From assembly GCA_007123625.1 (NCBI GenBank), contig SKKS01000230.1, forward strand, positions 1 to 7,135: DNA of 7,135 bases, given 5' to 3'. The notes beneath the pieces are model-generated. The model ran no database searches, was not told where the DNA came from, and worked only from the letters and a program-made list of their open reading frames with translations. Shown here piece by piece: positions 5,780 through 7,135 of the stretch (its first letter is position 1; each line of letters starts with the position of its first letter). The translations under genes were made by a program, and so were the position numbers. This DNA comes from Paracoccaceae bacterium (lineage in GTDB: Bacteria; Pseudomonadota; Alphaproteobacteria; Rhodobacterales; Rhodobacteraceae).

Positions 5780-6880
5780 TCAGGCCCGGCGCCAGAGGTG
5801 CAGGACATCCGCGCCCAGTGGCCGCGCTTCAACCAGATCGAATGCGGGCGCGTCGCCGAGCATGGCCAGCGCCAGCGGACCGATCCCGGCGCGCCCCTCG
5901 GCGCCGATGAATTTACCGGCAGAGAACACGGCGAGGTCATCCACCAGCCCCGCCCGCAAAAGACTGGCCGCAAGCAGCCCGCCGCCTTCGCACAAGACCC
6001 GCGTCAGCCCCAGGTCCCCCAGCGCCGCCAGCATCGCGGCTGCATCGATCCGCCCGTCGGGGCCCGCGCCGACCGGGACCAGGTGCGCTTGCGTGGCGCC
6101 CCATGCGTTGCGCGCAGCCAGCGGCGCGGCGTCGCTGTGCAGTATCCACACCGGAGAGTCGGACGCGGTGCGGCCCAGCCGCGACGTTGCATTCAGGCGA
6201 AGCTGCGAATCGGCGACCAGCCGCAGCGGCTGTGTCGCCACGCCCAGGTCGCGCACGCGCAGGTCCGGGTCGTCGGCCATCGCGGTGCCCGCGCCGACAA
6301 GCACCGCGTCATGGGTTGCGCGCATGGCATGGACGGCGCGGCGGGCCTGCGGGCCGGTGATCCAGCGGCTTTCGCCGCTGGCGTTGGCGATTCGCCCGTC
6401 AAGGGTCAGCGCCAGTTTCAGGGTGAGCCATGGCCGCCTGCGTTCGACCCGCGACAGGAACCCTGCGTTGGCGGCGAGTGCGGCGTCGGCCTCGACCCCT
6501 TCGGTTACGGCGATTCCGGCGGCGCGCAGCATTGCGTGGCCCCTGCCCGCCACGCGCGGGTCGGGGTCGGTAATGGCGGTGACCACCCGCGCCACGCCAG
6601 CGTCTGTCAGGGCCTGTGCGCAGGGCGGTGTGTGGCCGTGGTGGGCGCAAGGTTCAAGGCTGACATAGGCAGTGGCGCCCTGCGCCGCCGCGCCTGCCTG
6701 CGCAAGAGCCTGCGTTTCGGCATGGGGGCGCCCCCCCGGTGCGGTCCAGCCCCGCCCGACGATTGTTCCATCCCGCACCAGCACGCAACCCACCGCCGGG
6801 TTGGGCCAGACGTGGCCGAGCCCGCGTCGGCCCAAGGAAATGGCCAACTGCATGAAACGCGAATCGTCGGATGATGCCAT
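5780..6880 (-). CDS. ribD: Bifunctional diaminohydroxyphosphoribosylaminopyrimidine deaminase / 5-amino-6-(5-phosphoribosylamino)uracil reductase RibD
   Basis: RibD carries out the second and third steps of riboflavin synthesis in the cytoplasm: zinc-dependent deamination of the pyrimidine, then NADPH-dependent reduction of the ribose side chain. The 366 residues match the E. coli protein (367). The deaminase domain (about 1-145) has PNPAVGCVLV (26-35), HAE at 53-55 with zinc ligand H53 and catalytic E55, and EPCAHHGHTPPC at 76-87 with zinc ligands C78 and C87. DPDPRVAGRG follows at 105-114. The reductase domain (about 148-366) starts with RPWLTLKLALTLDGRIA, then SRWITG (171-176), VGAGTAMADDP (195-205) and CEGGGLLAASLL (297-308). 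Both active sites look complete. The ATG at 6880 is chosen because it gives the normal N-terminus; the frame is open further but overlaps nrdR. The start is 22 bp after the nrdR stop, so the two form an operon. No riboflavin synthase gene follows. Confidence 0.97.
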   Translation of the reverse strand: MASSDDSRFMQLAISLGRRGLGHVWPNPAVGCVLVRDGTIVGRGWTAPGGRPHAETQALAQAGAAAQGATAYVSLEPCAHHGHTPPCAQALTDAGVARVVTAITDPDPRVAGRGHAMLRAAGIAVTEGVEADAALAANAGFLSRVERRRPWLTLKLALTLDGRIANASGESRWITGPQARRAVHAMRATHDAVLVGAGTAMADDPDLRVRDLGVATQPLRLVADSQLRLNATSRLGRTASDSPVWILHSDAAPLAARNAWGATQAHLVPVGAGPDGRIDAAAMLAALGDLGLTRVLCEGGGLLAASLLRAGLVDDLAVFSAGKFIGAEGRAGIGPLALAMLGDAPAFDLVEARPLGADVLHLWRRA

Positions 6881-6889
6881 GACGCTGCG

Positions 6890-6902
6890 GCCGCCCGGCG
6901 GC
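6890..6902 (-). promoter_or_regulatory. Hairpin in the nrdR-ribD junction
   Basis: The plus-strand sequence GCCGC-CCG-GCGGC is a perfect dyad with 5-bp arms and a 3-nt loop. It fills more than half of the 22-bp gap between the nrdR stop and the ribD ATG. There is no clear Shine-Dalgarno for ribD, so ribD translation may depend on ribosomes arriving from nrdR. The structural role is inferred. Confidence 0.3.
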
Positions 6903-7135
6903 TCAGTCCCCCTGTTGCGCGATGGGGCGCAACTCGGACACGAACTTGTCGAAATCGTCGGCGGCCTGGAAGTTCTTGTAGACGCTGGCGAAGCGCACAT
7001 AAGCCACGGTGTCGATCCGCGCGAGGGTTTCCATCACGATCTCGCCGATGGTCCGAGAGGGGACATCGGTGTCTCCCAGGCTTTCAAGCCGCCGCACGAT
7101 GCCCGAAATCATCTGGTCGATGCGTTCGGGTTCGA
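6903..7135 (-). CDS. nrdR: Transcriptional repressor NrdR, C-terminal part (runs off right edge)
   Basis: NrdR represses ribonucleotide reductase genes in response to bound ATP or dATP. The 76 visible residues are the C-terminal half of a protein that usually has about 155. They correspond to the later part of the ATP-cone domain and the tail, with SGIVRRLESLGD, then GEIVMETLARIDTVAYVRFA and SVYKNFQAADDF, which are characteristic of the family. The N-terminal zinc ribbon (four cysteines) that binds the NrdR box lies beyond the right edge, so promoter and start cannot be described. The stop codon is 22 bp before the ribD ATG on the same strand, the nrdR-ribD arrangement found widely in proteobacteria. 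Confidence 0.95.
   Translation of the reverse strand, partial: EPERIDQMISGIVRRLESLGDTDVPSRTIGEIVMETLARIDTVAYVRFASVYKNFQAADDFDKFVSELRPIAQQGD

Noticed and set aside
5618..6874. A 418-codon open frame on the plus strand opposite ribD
   Set aside because: It lies antisense to ribD, which has complete catalytic motifs. Long antisense frames are common in DNA of this GC content.
6881..7135. A riboflavin (FMN) riboswitch upstream of ribD
   Set aside because: ribD is preceded directly by nrdR with only 22 bp between them, and no conserved FMN element is seen. Any such element would have to lie outside the window.
1..7135. Mobile elements, CRISPR arrays, tRNA genes, prophage or defence genes
   Set aside because: No transposase, integrase, direct-repeat array, tRNA-like cloverleaf or known defence protein was found. 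All intact or partial genes recognised are core-type, apart from one membrane protein of unknown function.

Overview
This is a GC-rich stretch of ordinary alphaproteobacterial chromosome, most likely from the Rhodobacteraceae. The evidence is the high GC at third codon positions, the Rhodobacterales-like sequence of the electron-transfer flavoprotein-ubiquinone oxidoreductase N-terminus, and the nrdR-ribD pairing. The genus cannot be fixed from sequence alone. There is no sign of a mobile element, CRISPR array, tRNA, rRNA or foreign-composition island.

Layout from left to right: (1) minus strand, the N-terminal 216 codons of ETF-ubiquinone oxidoreductase, running off the left edge, with a good promoter and ribosome binding site. 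(2) A divergent intergenic region of about 290 bp that drives this gene leftward and greA rightward. It holds a terminator-like hairpin with a T-tract just before greA. (3) Plus strand, greA (transcript cleavage factor), followed 26 bp later by a gene for a two-helix membrane protein of unknown function. (4) Minus strand, convergent, a long cpdB-type 2',3'-cyclic nucleotide phosphodiesterase/3'-nucleotidase. (5) A divergent intergenic region of about 200 bp with a small palindrome and a candidate promoter. (6) Plus strand, nudC (NADH pyrophosphatase / NAD-cap hydrolase). (7) A convergent gap of 174 bp with two GC-rich hairpins and no credible gene. (8) Minus strand, ribD (riboflavin deaminase/reductase), and upstream of it the C-terminal half of nrdR, running off the right edge.

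The genes are housekeeping: electron transfer to ubiquinone, RNA polymerase rescue, nucleotide and NAD turnover, riboflavin synthesis and ribonucleotide reductase repression. ETF-QO and NudC both handle flavin or nicotinamide redox chemistry and RibD makes a flavin precursor, but the transcription units are separate and nothing shows co-regulation.

I found no convincing previously undescribed system. The best leads are the hairpin plus T-tract in the greA leader, which recalls the leader termination known for E. coli greA; the absence of a visible export signal on the CpdB homologue; and the fact that ribD is not followed by ribE, so the usual rib cluster appears interrupted here.
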